The notes: generated by a model from the sequence alone, not told the origin. Shown: positions 45,538-55,196, counted from the stretch's first letter. The stretch is 64,000 bases of DNA from Calditrichota bacterium (GCA_013112635.1 JABFGF010000006.1:124001-188000); one strand, 5' to 3'. Numbers and translations are program-made.

Positions 45538-46221
45538 TTGAACAAAAAATATCTAACATACGCCTGGCAGGGATTTCTGTTTGTTTTACTTAGCCTGGTA
45601 ATTGTGGCCGCATATTTATATGCACCATTGGCGAAGGGGTTAGGCGAATTTACACGTGTAATGTATTTCCATGTGCCGGCTGCCTGGGTAACGGTAGTTG
45701 CTTTTTTTATCGGGGCTTTTTACAGCGTATTGTATCTACGGAAACGCAATATAATGTTTGATTTGTATGCAGAAGCAGCAAGCCAGCTTGGTGTTATTTT
45801 CTGTTTGTTGGCCACGGTAACCGGGGCTTTATGGGCAAAGGAAAGCTGGGGTGCTTATTGGAATTGGGATCCACGCCAGACCTCCATTTTTATTTTATTA
45901 CTTATTTACGGCGCATATTTCTCACTGCGTTCTGCTGTGGAACAGGAAGAAACCCGCGCGCGTTTATCGGCTGTATATTCAATTTTGGCATTTGTAACCG
46001 TGCCGTTTTTTGTTTTTATAATTCCAAGAATTTATGAATCATTACATCCGGACCCATTGATAAACCAGGAAGCAAAGATGAAAATGAATGGACAAATGCT
46101 TACCGTTTTCCTTTCATCGCTGGGTGGTTTTACAATGCTTTTTTTCTGGATGATGCACCTTAAAAAATCTTTGATACAGATTTCACGAAATTTTGAAAAA
46201 TTAGTTAATCAGGAGAATTAA
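45538..46221 (+). CDS. ccmC: CcmC heme-handling protein
   Basis: The 227 residues form six membrane helices with the tryptophan-rich WGAYWNWDPRQTS motif (about residue 100) and flanking His (YFHVPAAW near 43), which bind heme for transfer to CcmE. The start is a TTG at 45538 with AGGA some ten bases upstream; no ATG precedes the first helix. It sits between ccmB and the tiny ccmD. Confidence 0.9.
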   Translation: MNKKYLTYAWQGFLFVLLSLVIVAAYLYAPLAKGLGEFTRVMYFHVPAAWVTVVAFFIGAFYSVLYLRKRNIMFDLYAEAASQLGVIFCLLATVTGALWAKESWGAYWNWDPRQTSIFILLLIYGAYFSLRSAVEQEETRARLSAVYSILAFVTVPFFVFIIPRIYESLHPDPLINQEAKMKMNGQMLTVFLSSLGGFTMLFFWMMHLKKSLIQISRNFEKLVNQEN

Positions 46222-46350
46222 ATGTCGGATATTTACGTTGTATTGGGTATAATTTTAATTGTATGGGTGGGTATTTTTGGATATTTACTCTCATTACAAA
46301 GTAAAATTTCTCAACTAAAAAAACGGTTGGACGAAAAGTTATCGGAATAG
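46222..46350 (+). CDS. ccmD: CcmD small membrane subunit
   Basis: This 42-residue gene (MSDIYVVLGIILIVWVGIFG...) has one membrane helix then a charged tail (QLKKRLDEKLSE), the CcmD layout. The ATG directly follows the ccmC stop and has AGGAGAA upstream. CcmD stabilises the CcmABC-CcmE complex and is usually missed because of its size. Confidence 0.8.
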   Translation: MSDIYVVLGIILIVWVGIFGYLLSLQSKISQLKKRLDEKLSE

Positions 46351-46427
46351 TAGTTTTATTAAAAATGTAATTATTAGTTTTATAGTTTTTAAACAAAAAA
46401 AGACAAAACCAATATCAGAGGTAAAAA

Positions 46428-46829
46428 ATGAAAACAAAATATATAATAGGAACTGTAATAATAGTTGCCTTTGCATTTCTGGCAATTAGTTCGTTTGAAG
46501 GAACTATTACGCCATATGTTTCTATCGCAGAAGCCATTGAATCCGGCGAATCTGTGCAGGTAAAAGGCCAACGGGTTGGCGATGCAAATTTTGATATCGA
46601 AGAGAACCTGTTCAAATTTACATTAAAGGACGAGGCCGGTAAACAAATAGATGTAATTTATGACGGAGCTAAACCGGGTAATTTTGATCAGGCAATCGAA
46701 GTTGTGTGCCAGGGCTCTTTTAAAAATGGGAAATTCCATGCAACAAACATACTTGTAAAATGTCCATCCAAATATGAAGAAGAAGGTGCTCATCCTGAGA
46801 GCATTCCTACAAAGGAGAGCCAGGTATGA
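46428..46829 (+). CDS. ccmE: CcmE heme chaperone, Cys-type (CxxxY) variant
   Basis: This 133-residue heme chaperone has an N-terminal membrane anchor and an OB-fold (VQVKGQRVGDANFDIEE, FTLKDEAGKQIDVIYDG). In classical CcmE the heme is held covalently by the His of an HxxxY motif. Here the corresponding stretch is VKCPSKYEE, with Cys112 and Tyr116, so it is a CxxxY variant of the type known from archaea and Desulfovibrio. It overlaps ccmF by four bases (ATGA). Confidence 0.92.
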   Translation: MKTKYIIGTVIIVAFAFLAISSFEGTITPYVSIAEAIESGESVQVKGQRVGDANFDIEENLFKFTLKDEAGKQIDVIYDGAKPGNFDQAIEVVCQGSFKNGKFHATNILVKCPSKYEEEGAHPESIPTKESQV

Positions 46830-49051
46830 TTTTTGGAATAACGTTAACATCTCTCACTTTTGTACTTCTCCTAATCAGTATCGCGGCTAATTATTTATAT
46901 TATCTGCGCCAGGAAGAGCCAATGCTAAAAATTGCACGTTCCGGGTACTTCGGAGCATCGGCTTTAATTTTGCTTCAGGTTATAATTTTAATGTATGGAA
47001 TTCTTAATCATCACTTTGAGTGGATTTATGTATTTTCATACTCATCAAAAGATTTATCAATCTTTTATTTGATATCTACATTCTGGGCCGGTCAGGAAGG
47101 CACATTTTTATTATGGCTCCTCTTTGGAGCTATTTATGGAATAATCATTATCCGCAATCGCAATGAAGAAGAGCCTTTGGTGATGAGCTTTATGGGTTTG
47201 ATCCAGGCTTTTATCGTTTTAATATTGATCAAAAAAAACCCATTTATGTATGTCTGGGATGTCAATCCTCTTGGTTTTCAGCAAGGCGCAATTCCATTTG
47301 ATGGAAATGGACTAAATCCGCTATTGCAGGATCCATTTATGGTAATTCACCCCCCCATTTTGTTTTCCGGATATTCTTCAACAATGATTCTTTTTTCATT
47401 TGCCATGGCGGCCCTTATTCGCAACAAGCATGACGATTGGATCAAAACCGCTTACCCTTATGCACTCTATGTGGCCCTTTCACTTGGAACGGGGATTATA
47501 CTTGGTGGATATTGGGCTTATACAACACTTGGTTGGGGCGGTTACTGGGGCTGGGATCCTGTAGAAAACAGTTCATTAATTCCCTGGCTTGTATCATTAG
47601 CCCTTTTCCATGGAATTGTAATTCAGCGAAGACAGGGAGGTATGAAGCGCTTAAATCTGTTCCTGGCTATCAGTACTTTTATTTTAGTGTTATATGGCAG
47701 TTTCCTTACCAGAAGTGGCGTTTTAACTGATTTTTCCGTGCATTCATTCGGAGAGTCTGAACTTGAATTATATCTGATTGCTTTCTTGTTTTTGTTTACA
47801 GGGATTGGTTTTATAACATACATTTTCAGGGTTCGGGGTGTAAAAGGGGCCAATCTTGATACAGGCTTTTTTACCCGAGAACTTTTTATTGCTTTTGGAA
47901 TGATGCTTATTTTACTATTGGCAATTTTTACTTTCGTAGGAACATCTTGGCCGCTTTTATCAGCATGGTTCCAGGATAATGCCAGCAGTGTTGGCCCGGA
48001 TGCCTACAACCGTATTGGAGGACCGTTGGCTATTGCCCTAGGATTATTAATTGCCTTGGCTCCGGTGTTTAGCTGGAAGAGAGACAATCTTGCCAAAATA
48101 AAAAGTGTTTTAATTCATTTTGTTTTAGCGTTGACAACTGGTGTGGTTATTTTCTTTTTAGGTATGCGCGATATTTTACCTCTAATTATTTCTATTGCGG
48201 CTGTTTTTGTGATTATAATAAATGGTCAAATCGTTTTTCAAATGGCATCAAAAAAATCATATGCTTTTGGTGGGTATTTGGCTCATGTTGGTATTGGTTT
48301 AATGTTTATTGGAATTATTACATCATCTGTATATGATGAGTCTCAAAAAATTACATTGCCAATGCATGAACACACATCCGTTTTGGGGTATGAATTACGA
48401 TATAATGGCAAGGAAACGGCAGCAAATGGCAAAGATAAAGTTTTGCTTACCATTAACCAGGATCAGGAATCATTTGCCCGTTTTTACTGGAGTGAGTACA
48501 GCCGCGCGTATATGATTGCACCGTCCGTTACAAATTCTTTGTTGGAAGATTTGTATATCTCTCCAATTCAGATTATTGAAGGAGATGCAAAACAACAGAG
48601 TGGCGATAAATTTCAAATAAAAAAAGCAAGCACTGTCTCTTTCGAAGAATATGGCATTCGTTTCAATGAATATGAAATGAACATGCATGAAATGGGCGCC
48701 GGTGATATGACCATTCTTGCCAAGATTGATGTTTTGGATAAAAACGGTCAAATTATTGAAAGTATTAAGCCTGGAATCAGAATGAAAGGGAAAGAAAAAG
48801 AAGATTTGCCAGCCACTTTTCCCGGGACAAACCGGCAAGTTACTATTGATGGCTTATCAGTTGAAGAGCAGATTCTAGTTTTGGCAGTTTCTAACACTGA
48901 CCAAAATGAGACTTCAGCCGGCAAGAAAGAAATGCTAGCCGTTGAGGTTTCTAAAAAGCCTTTAATTAATATTTTGTGGTTGGGAACTGGTCTCTTGTTT
49001 ATAGGATTTATTACCACCTTAGTCAATAGAACAAAACTTCAGAGATTATAA
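46826..49051 (+). CDS. ccmF: CcmF cytochrome c heme lyase subunit
   Basis: This 741-residue membrane protein has about 14 helices. The heme-handling motif WGGYWGWDPVENSSLIPW is near residue 236 and HPPILFSGY near 175. A periplasmic domain before the last helix (about 520-700) carries short beta strands. It attaches heme to apocytochromes c. No ccmG (thioredoxin-like) or ccmH (apocytochrome-binding) gene follows; a terminator comes directly after. That agrees with the Cys-type CcmE system. Confidence 0.94.
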   Translation: MIFGITLTSLTFVLLLISIAANYLYYLRQEEPMLKIARSGYFGASALILLQVIILMYGILNHHFEWIYVFSYSSKDLSIFYLISTFWAGQEGTFLLWLLFGAIYGIIIIRNRNEEEPLVMSFMGLIQAFIVLILIKKNPFMYVWDVNPLGFQQGAIPFDGNGLNPLLQDPFMVIHPPILFSGYSSTMILFSFAMAALIRNKHDDWIKTAYPYALYVALSLGTGIILGGYWAYTTLGWGGYWGWDPVENSSLIPWLVSLALFHGIVIQRRQGGMKRLNLFLAISTFILVLYGSFLTRSGVLTDFSVHSFGESELELYLIAFLFLFTGIGFITYIFRVRGVKGANLDTGFFTRELFIAFGMMLILLLAIFTFVGTSWPLLSAWFQDNASSVGPDAYNRIGGPLAIALGLLIALAPVFSWKRDNLAKIKSVLIHFVLALTTGVVIFFLGMRDILPLIISIAAVFVIIINGQIVFQMASKKSYAFGGYLAHVGIGLMFIGIITSSVYDESQKITLPMHEHTSVLGYELRYNGKETAANGKDKVLLTINQDQESFARFYWSEYSRAYMIAPSVTNSLLEDLYISPIQIIEGDAKQQSGDKFQIKKASTVSFEEYGIRFNEYEMNMHEMGAGDMTILAKIDVLDKNGQIIESIKPGIRMKGKEKEDLPATFPGTNRQVTIDGLSVEEQILVLAVSNTDQNETSAGKKEMLAVEVSKKPLINILWLGTGLLFIGFITTLVNRTKLQRL

Positions 49052-49084
49052 ACTTAAATCTGTAATAGATTATAAATGTTTTAT

Positions 49085-49115
49085 AAAGGCTGCATTTTTC
49101 GCAGCCTTTTTTTTT
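49085..49115 (+). terminator. Intrinsic terminator after ccmF
   Basis: AAAGGCTGC (49085-49093) pairs with GCAGCCTTT (49101-49109) around a seven-base loop and runs into a nine-T tract. It ends the ccm transcript before truA. Confidence 0.9.
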
Positions 49116-49194
49116 AAATAGACAACTTTCTCTTGCTTGAAAAGAAACCTATAAAACGGTATATTCAACGATTAATTTTTTATAAATCTGAGTA

Positions 49195-49935
49195 ATGCCA
49201 AGAATAAAACTTACTATTGAATATGACGGTTCTGCTTATTGTGGATGGCAGCTTCAGAAAAAAGATAAAACCATACAGGGCGAGCTGGAACGCGCCTTAA
49301 AAATTATATTAAAGAAAAAAATTAATATTCTTGGATCTGGGCGCACAGATGCCGGGGTTCACGCAAGAAATCAAATTGCGCATTGCGATATACCGGAAAT
49401 TGCAGGTAATAAATTAGAATTATTAAAAATACAAAAATCAATTAACGGTATTTTAGACAACGATATAGTTGTAAAAAATATAGAAGAATGTTCCCAGGAA
49501 TTTCATGCCCGTTTTGACGCAAAAAAAAGGTTATACCGATATTACATATCAAAAACTCCCACGGCTATAAATAGAAAATTGGCCTGGTATATTTCTTATC
49601 CTCTAAATTTTACACTAATGCAAAAAGCAGCAGATAATTTGTTTACATTACAGGAGTTTAAGACATTTTGTAAAACGGGAAATGATGTTAAAACCTATGA
49701 ATGCAAAATTCATCGGGTAAAATGGTATCTCGCTTCCGGCTTTTGGGTTTTTGAAATACAGGCAAATCGTTTTTTATATGGAATGGTTAGGGCAATTGTA
49801 GGTTTGTTAACGGAATTGGGCCAGGGGAAGATAACCTATAAACAATATTTAGAAATTATCAATTCTCAAGATCGAAGCAAAGTTAAGTTTAGCGCGCCGG
49901 CTCACGGGTTGTTTCTTGAGGAAATTACATATTAA
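49195..49935 (+). CDS. truA: tRNA pseudouridine(38-40) synthase TruA
   Basis: The 246 residues include the catalytic Asp52 in GSGRTDAGVHA and the N-terminal LTIEYDGSAYCGWQ. It isomerises uridines 38-40 of the tRNA anticodon arm. Size and order of motifs (FHARFDAKKRLYRYYI, GMVRAIVGLL) are normal. It leads into the transaldolase gene, ten bases away. Confidence 0.96.
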   Translation: MPRIKLTIEYDGSAYCGWQLQKKDKTIQGELERALKIILKKKINILGSGRTDAGVHARNQIAHCDIPEIAGNKLELLKIQKSINGILDNDIVVKNIEECSQEFHARFDAKKRLYRYYISKTPTAINRKLAWYISYPLNFTLMQKAADNLFTLQEFKTFCKTGNDVKTYECKIHRVKWYLASGFWVFEIQANRFLYGMVRAIVGLLTELGQGKITYKQYLEIINSQDRSKVKFSAPAHGLFLEEITY

Positions 49936-49945
49936 AGGAGATTAA

Positions 49946-50590
49946 ATGAAGTTTTTTATTGACACTGCAAATATTGATCAAATAAAAGAGGCCAATAGTA
50001 TTGGTGTTTTAGATGGTGTTACAACAAATCCAAGTTTGCTTGCCAAAGAAGGTGGCGATCCAATTGAAATTTATAAACAAATTTGCGCCATTGTTGATGG
50101 GCCGGTTAGTGCAGAAGTTTTATCGCTGGATACCGATGGCATGTTAAAGGAAGCCCGCGAACTGGTTAAGATCCACAAAAATATTGTTGTAAAAATCCCA
50201 ATGACAAAAGAAGGAATGAAAGCTGTAAAGGTTTGCTCCTCCGAAGGGATTAAGACAAATGTTACTTTGGTTTTTAGCTCACCTCAGGCACTTTTTGCAG
50301 CCCGCGCAGGTGCAACTTATGTTAGCCCTTTTGTGGGCCGTCTGGATGACATTTCTTCCAATGGTATGGACCTGATTGGCGAGATTGTACAGATATTTAG
50401 TAACTACGCCTTTGAAACAGAAGTACTGGTGGCAAGTGTTCGCCACCCAATGCATTTAGTTGAAGCCGCAATGATGGGTGCTGATGTGGCAACAATCCCA
50501 TTTAATGTTATTGAACAAATGCTAAAACACCCTTTAACAGATAAAGGTATTGAAACATTTTTAGCTGATTACAAGAAAATTTATGGCTAA
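49946..50590 (+). CDS. Transaldolase, short TalC/Fsa type
   Basis: This 214-residue transaldolase has the Schiff-base Lys83 in VVKIPMT and the N-terminal [25 protein letters not shown]. It moves a dihydroxyacetone unit in the pentose phosphate pathway; this subfamily also includes fructose-6-phosphate aldolases, which cannot be told apart by eye. AAAGGAG lies before the ATG. It is in one unit with truA. Confidence 0.93.
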   Translation: MKFFIDTANIDQIKEANSIGVLDGVTTNPSLLAKEGGDPIEIYKQICAIVDGPVSAEVLSLDTDGMLKEARELVKIHKNIVVKIPMTKEGMKAVKVCSSEGIKTNVTLVFSSPQALFAARAGATYVSPFVGRLDDISSNGMDLIGEIVQIFSNYAFETEVLVASVRHPMHLVEAAMMGADVATIPFNVIEQMLKHPLTDKGIETFLADYKKIYG

Positions 50591-50693
50591 ATGCCTGAGT
50601 TTATTTGGTGATTTCAATCCATATAATTGGAATAAAACATTATTTGTAGAGATGGTTTAATCACATAAGCTAATAATTTTGCTGGATAAAGAC

Positions 50694-51893
50694 ATGGATA
50701 AAAGATTTAAAAAAGAATACGTGTATGGATTGTTTTTTATACTTGCGATAATTTCATGTGGAACCCAAAAAAATGATCCAGAGCCATTGTCTGGTCAAAA
50801 TGAAACTACCGGCCAGGTAGAACAAAAGCTACAACCACTAAATGATGGTCTGTATAATAGCCGCACAACTGCAATAACTGAAGCGGTAAAAATGGTCAGC
50901 CCTGCGGTTGTATCCGTCAATGTTACAAAAATAGAAAAAAGAATTTGGCGAGGTGATCCATTTCTTCAACGATTCTTTCCAGAAATATATCGTGACAGAG
51001 TTTACCGGGAGAAAGTGCCTTCGCTGGGATCTGGTTTTATTATTTCCAATGATGGCTATGTTGTTACAAATGATCATGTTGTTGGTCATTCAGAAAAAAC
51101 TGAGATTACAATAAACACATCTGATGGAAATGAATATCCGGCCCGGCTGATTGGACAGGATTTTGTTTCTGACATCGCCTTGTTAAAAATTGATGATCAT
51201 ACATTGCCGGCAACTATTTTGGGTAATTCCAATAATTTGGTTATTGGCGAATGGACTATTGCACTGGGAAATCCATTTGGCCTGTTTAAAAAAAGTAAAC
51301 CAACGGTTACTGTTGGTGTTATTAGTGCAATGGACAGGGATTTTGGGCGGGTTGAAGAAGGCCGTATTTATCAGGATATGATACAAACAGACGCTTCAAT
51401 AAATACAGGTAATAGTGGCGGTCCGCTTGTTAACGCAGCCGGAGAAGTTATCGGTATGAATACTTTTATTTATACGGGCGGTCAATATTCATCAGGCTCG
51501 GTTGGGATTGGTTTTGCCATTCCAATTAATCGTATAAAGGAAATTGTTAAAGGTTTAAAAGAGAATAAAATTGACCGGGATTTTTGGGTGGGATTTCGTT
51601 ACAGTCCAATAAACAGGGTAGTTGCTTATGAGCTTGGATATCCTGAACAGGAAGGGATTTTTGTTTCTAATATAAAACGACGCAGCCCCGCAGAAAAAGC
51701 CGGTCTTGAATTGGGAGATGTTTTAATTGAGATAAATGGCCTGCCTGTAAAAGATGAGGCATCAGTAAAGGTTGCCATGGGTACAGAATATCTTAAGGTT
51801 GGAGATAAGCTAAATATGAAAGTCTGGCGTGAAGGTAAGATTAAGCCGGTAAATATAATATTGGAAAAAGACATTAATGGAGTGAGTCAGTGA
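50694..51893 (+). CDS. HtrA/Deg-type serine protease, lipoprotein form
   Basis: I choose ATG 50694 over TTG 50679 since it starts a lipoprotein signal (KRFKKEYVYGLFFILAIISC; Cys22). The trypsin-like domain has His in TNDHVVGHS (about residue 126), Asp in SDIALLKID (about 160) and Ser in GNSGGPLVN (about 241). One PDZ domain follows (about 300-390: RSPAEKAGLELGDVLIEING). A single PDZ and membrane tether resemble DegS or HhoB. It is a periplasmic protein quality-control protease. Confidence 0.92.
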   Translation: MDKRFKKEYVYGLFFILAIISCGTQKNDPEPLSGQNETTGQVEQKLQPLNDGLYNSRTTAITEAVKMVSPAVVSVNVTKIEKRIWRGDPFLQRFFPEIYRDRVYREKVPSLGSGFIISNDGYVVTNDHVVGHSEKTEITINTSDGNEYPARLIGQDFVSDIALLKIDDHTLPATILGNSNNLVIGEWTIALGNPFGLFKKSKPTVTVGVISAMDRDFGRVEEGRIYQDMIQTDASINTGNSGGPLVNAAGEVIGMNTFIYTGGQYSSGSVGIGFAIPINRIKEIVKGLKENKIDRDFWVGFRYSPINRVVAYELGYPEQEGIFVSNIKRRSPAEKAGLELGDVLIEINGLPVKDEASVKVAMGTEYLKVGDKLNMKVWREGKIKPVNIILEKDINGVSQ

Positions 51894-51952
51894 TGACCAC
51901 TCTTTTAAATCATCAGACCACCTCAAAAAACAGAATTAAAAATAAAACCGAA

Positions 51953-51976
51953 TATCCTGGATCTGCATCCAGGAAT
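51953..51976. repeat. Inverted repeat between htrA and purB
   Basis: TATCCTGGAT (51953-51962) and ATCCAGGAAT (51967-51976) pair with one mismatch around a four-base loop. No T tract follows, and it ends 22 bases before the purB ATG. It may be a weak terminator or leader hairpin. Confidence 0.4.
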
Positions 51977-51998
51977 ATGTATTAAGGATAGAGAAAAA

Positions 51999-53294
51999 AT
52001 GATTGCACGATATTCATTGCCGGAAATAGAAAAAATTTGGACAGACGAGGAACGTTTTTCGATTTGGCTGGAAATTGAAATTGCAGCAAGTGAAGCAAAT
52101 AACCAGCTTGGAATTGTTCCCGATGAAGATTTAAAAACAATCAAAGAAAAAGCCAACTTTAAAACAAACAGAATTCTTGAGATTGAGGCTGAAGTTAAAC
52201 ATGATGTTATCGCCTTTTTAACAAATGTAGCAGAATACGTTGGTCCGCCGGCGCGTTACATTCATTATGGACTTACTTCTTCAGATGTACTGGATACTGC
52301 TTTAGCCGTTCAGCTTGTTAGGGCAGGAAAACTGATTTCAGATGCGCTTGAAGCTTTGATAAAAACTATTGGCAAAAGGGCTGTAGAATTTAAGAATACT
52401 ATCCAGATGGGGCGTTCGCATGGTATACATGCCGAGCCAATTACTTTTGGTTTAAAACTTGCAGTTTGGTATGATGAACTCAAGCGTCAGCGAGAAAGGT
52501 TGAAAGAGGCCGTTGAATCAATCAGAGTTGGCCAAATATCAGGCGCTGTTGGCACTTATGATCATCTCGATCCACAGGTACAAGATTATGTTTGTTTGAA
52601 GCTGGGATTGAAATCTGCTAATATTTCAACACAGGTTTTACAAAGAGACAGGCATGCCCATTATATGTCTGCACTGGCTTTGATTGGCGCAACGATTGAG
52701 AAAATTGCTGTTGAAATCCGCCATTTGCAGCGAACAGAAGTATTGGAAGCAGAAGAGGGATTTACAAAAGGGCAAAAAGGCTCATCTGCAATGCCGCATA
52801 AAAAAAATCCCATTATTAGCGAGCAACTCTCCGGGATGGCGAGACTTCTGCGTGGAAATGCCCATACTGCCATGGAAAATGTAGCTTTATGGCATGAGCG
52901 TGATATTTCGCATTCTTCCGTAGAGCGGATAATTATGCCGGACAGCACTATGCTGCTTTATTACATGTTAAAAAAAGCAAATGGGCTGATAGCTAATTTA
53001 AATGTTTTCCCGGAAAATATGATGGCTAATCTGCAAAAAACAAACGGCCTTTTTAGCTCTCAAGTGGTACTTTTAGCACTTACACAAAAAGGTGTATCAC
53101 GGGAAAAGGCATATCGAATGGTGCAACGTAATGCCATGAAAGTTTGGGAAGAAAAAGAGGATTTTGCTAAACTGCTTAAAGCCGATCCTGACTTAAAAGA
53201 AGCTTTATCTGCAGAAGAAATAGATGATCTCTGTTCGATTGAAAAACGGTTGAGTAAAGTTGACTATATTTTCAATAAAGTCGGTTTAAAATAA
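51999..53294 (+). CDS. purB: Adenylosuccinate lyase
   Basis: This 431-residue enzyme of purine synthesis acts on SAICAR and adenylosuccinate. The fumarase-superfamily signature GSSAMPHKKNP (about residues 261-271) and HYGLTSSDVLDTA near 89 are clear. TAAGGA lies upstream of the ATG. There are no other pur genes nearby, so it is a stand-alone copy. Confidence 0.96.
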   Translation: MIARYSLPEIEKIWTDEERFSIWLEIEIAASEANNQLGIVPDEDLKTIKEKANFKTNRILEIEAEVKHDVIAFLTNVAEYVGPPARYIHYGLTSSDVLDTALAVQLVRAGKLISDALEALIKTIGKRAVEFKNTIQMGRSHGIHAEPITFGLKLAVWYDELKRQRERLKEAVESIRVGQISGAVGTYDHLDPQVQDYVCLKLGLKSANISTQVLQRDRHAHYMSALALIGATIEKIAVEIRHLQRTEVLEAEEGFTKGQKGSSAMPHKKNPIISEQLSGMARLLRGNAHTAMENVALWHERDISHSSVERIIMPDSTMLLYYMLKKANGLIANLNVFPENMMANLQKTNGLFSSQVVLLALTQKGVSREKAYRMVQRNAMKVWEEKEDFAKLLKADPDLKEALSAEEIDDLCSIEKRLSKVDYIFNKVGLK

Positions 53295-53348
53295 GTTCAT
53301 TTGTGAGCTTAAATAGACAAAATTAAGTTTTATTAAAAAGAGGTTTTG

Positions 53349-53990
53349 ATGATCGCTAAAGACGGAATTCCTATAATAATTTGGACGGGAATAATTTTTC
53401 TTGTGATAGCTGCATTGGGCTTTTCGCTTGATACAATCTATTTAAAAGCTTTGGCTGCAGTTATATTAGCCATATTTATTTTTCACTTTTTCTTTTTTCG
53501 TGATCCGGACCGCGAGACGCCACAAGGTGATAACCTGATTATCGCACCGGCTGATGGTACCATCATTAAAGTAGATGAGGTAGAGGAAAAAGAATACTTC
53601 AATGAAAAAGTACAACGTGTGACAATCTTCATGTCCGTTTTTAATGTTCATGTAAACCGTTTCCCATTTTCCGGAGAAGTAGATTATCTTGATTATGCGC
53701 CGGGTAAATTTATGGCTGCTTTTGCAGATTCTGCAGATCTTGAAAACGAGCGCACTATTATTGGAATTAAATCTGGCGAGAAAAGACTTTTGTTTAAACA
53801 AGTTGCAGGTCTTATTGCCCGCCGTATAGTTTATCATGTAAAAAAAGATGATACAACACAGGCAGGGATACGCTTTGGTTTAATCCGATATGGTTCCCGG
53901 GTTGACATGTATTTTCCGCTTTCGGTAAAAGTTAATGTTAAGCTTAAGCAAAAAGTAAGAAGCGGCAGTACAATTATCGGGGAGTATTAA
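53349..53990 (+). CDS. psd: Phosphatidylserine decarboxylase, short form
   Basis: This 213-residue protein has a hydrophobic N terminus (about 8-45) and the pyruvoyl-forming SGST motif at the end (VRSGSTIIGEY), where self-cleavage produces the active alpha chain. Short Psd proteins of this type make phosphatidylethanolamine. I prefer ATG 53349 to the preceding TTG. Only one base separates it from the pssA start, so they are coupled. Confidence 0.92.
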   Translation: MIAKDGIPIIIWTGIIFLVIAALGFSLDTIYLKALAAVILAIFIFHFFFFRDPDRETPQGDNLIIAPADGTIIKVDEVEEKEYFNEKVQRVTIFMSVFNVHVNRFPFSGEVDYLDYAPGKFMAAFADSADLENERTIIGIKSGEKRLLFKQVAGLIARRIVYHVKKDDTTQAGIRFGLIRYGSRVDMYFPLSVKVNVKLKQKVRSGSTIIGEY

Positions 53991-53991
53991 T

Positions 53992-54798
53992 GTGATACGG
54001 ATTTCGCGTTCGGTTGTACCAAACTCTTTTACTGTCGGCAATATGCTTTTTGGCTACTTGTCGATGTTTTTTGCGGTTGAAAAAGATTTTGTAATGGCGG
54101 CCTGGATGATTGGCCTGGCTGCTTTTTTAGATGCAGTAGATGGCAAAGTTGCACGTATTACAAACTCTTCCAGTAAATTTGGTGTTGAGTATGATTCCTT
54201 GGCTGATGTTGTTTCTTTTGGTGTTGCGCCTTCATTTCTTATTTATCATTTTTACTTTAACCAGCTTGATAATGTAGGCTTTTTATTCAGCTTTATGCCA
54301 CTGCTATTTGGCAGTATCCGTCTGGCCCGTTTTAATGTACAACTAAGTGGATTTACAAAAACTCATTTTAGCGGTTTGCCAATTCCGGCAGCGGCAATTA
54401 CAATCATAAGTTATATTGTTTTGGTTGAAAGGTATTTTGATGGTGAGCCATTTCCAAGAGTTTTAATGGCACTTACGGCAATTGTATCACTTTTAATGGT
54501 CAGCAATGTTCGCTATGAGGTCGCAAAAATTTCTTTAAAAGGTAATACAAGACATAAAATTATTTTAGCATTCCTGTTAATTTTTGGAATATGTATTTTG
54601 TTTTTTCCAAATATGTTAATTTTTCCTGCAATGCTTTTATATATAGGTGGCGGGCTTATTAAAACACTTTTTATGAAGACCAGTGAACGCAGGCAGAAAT
54701 ATAAAGAAAAACGTAGCCAGCGATCGGCCAAAAAATCGCAAAATAAAACTGAACAAAATGAGAATGTTGAAAGTAAGCAACAAAACGATATTGAATAA
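53992..54798 (+). CDS. pssA: CDP-diacylglycerol-serine O-phosphatidyltransferase
   Basis: This 268-residue membrane enzyme of the CDP-alcohol phosphatidyltransferase family has DAVDGKVARITNSSSKFGVE followed by YDSLAD, the DGxxAR-x8-GxxxDxxxD motif (about residues 46-68). It makes phosphatidylserine, which Psd then decarboxylates. The start is GTG 53992, behind GGGGAG; the ATG two bases earlier leads directly to a stop. The last 45 residues are a charged Lys/Gln/Asn tail of unknown purpose. Confidence 0.93.
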   Translation: MIRISRSVVPNSFTVGNMLFGYLSMFFAVEKDFVMAAWMIGLAAFLDAVDGKVARITNSSSKFGVEYDSLADVVSFGVAPSFLIYHFYFNQLDNVGFLFSFMPLLFGSIRLARFNVQLSGFTKTHFSGLPIPAAAITIISYIVLVERYFDGEPFPRVLMALTAIVSLLMVSNVRYEVAKISLKGNTRHKIILAFLLIFGICILFFPNMLIFPAMLLYIGGGLIKTLFMKTSERRQKYKEKRSQRSAKKSQNKTEQNENVESKQQNDIE

Positions 54799-54854
54799 GT
54801 ATTTTTTGTTGCTAGAATATATTTAGAAACTAAGGATTTGGTTGCATCTTCGAG

Positions 54855-54892
54855 TTGCATGTTAAAATAACTCGCAACCTGTAACCTGTAAC
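54855..54892. repeat. CTCGCAAC-type intergenic repeat, copy 2
   Basis: CGAGTT...AACTCG form an inverted pair, then CGCAACCTGTAACCTGTAAC. It matches 37419-37441 at 21 of 23 bases. It fills part of the 169-base gap between pssA and tatA. Confidence 0.55.
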
Positions 54893-54967
54893 AAAAAACC
54901 TGACAGCTGTTATCTTTTGGTTTGGGATTACATTAATTTTTAAAACAACTCAAAAAGGCGGTGCAAA

Positions 54968-55192
54968 ATGTTTGGAATAGGGACAACAGAATTACTTGTT
55001 ATCTTATTCATTATTTTATTGGTATTTGGTTCTAAAAAATTACCGGAGCTGGCAAAAGGTCTTGGTAAAGGAATTAATGAATTTAAGAGAGCATCACAGG
55101 ATATTCAAAGTGAGCTGGATATTAATGCCCCTCTAAAGGAAAAGAATGAAAAGAGTGCAAAAAAAGAAGATGAAACACCAAAGAGTGAGTAA
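54968..55192 (+). CDS. tatA: TatA/E twin-arginine translocase pore subunit
   Basis: This 74-residue protein has a short membrane helix (ELLVILFIILLVFG), the conserved FGSKKLPELAKGLGKGI hinge with amphipathic helix, and an acidic/basic tail. It fits Tat export, which the window's hydrogenase subunits HybO and HybA need. tatC is not present here. An AGGCGG site precedes the ATG. Confidence 0.93.
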   Translation: MFGIGTTELLVILFIILLVFGSKKLPELAKGLGKGINEFKRASQDIQSELDINAPLKEKNEKSAKKEDETPKSE

Positions 55193-55196
55193 ATGA

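Noticed and set aside
51953..51976. Riboswitch controlling purB
   Set aside because: It is a single short stem with no conserved purine or other aptamer features; at most a simple hairpin.
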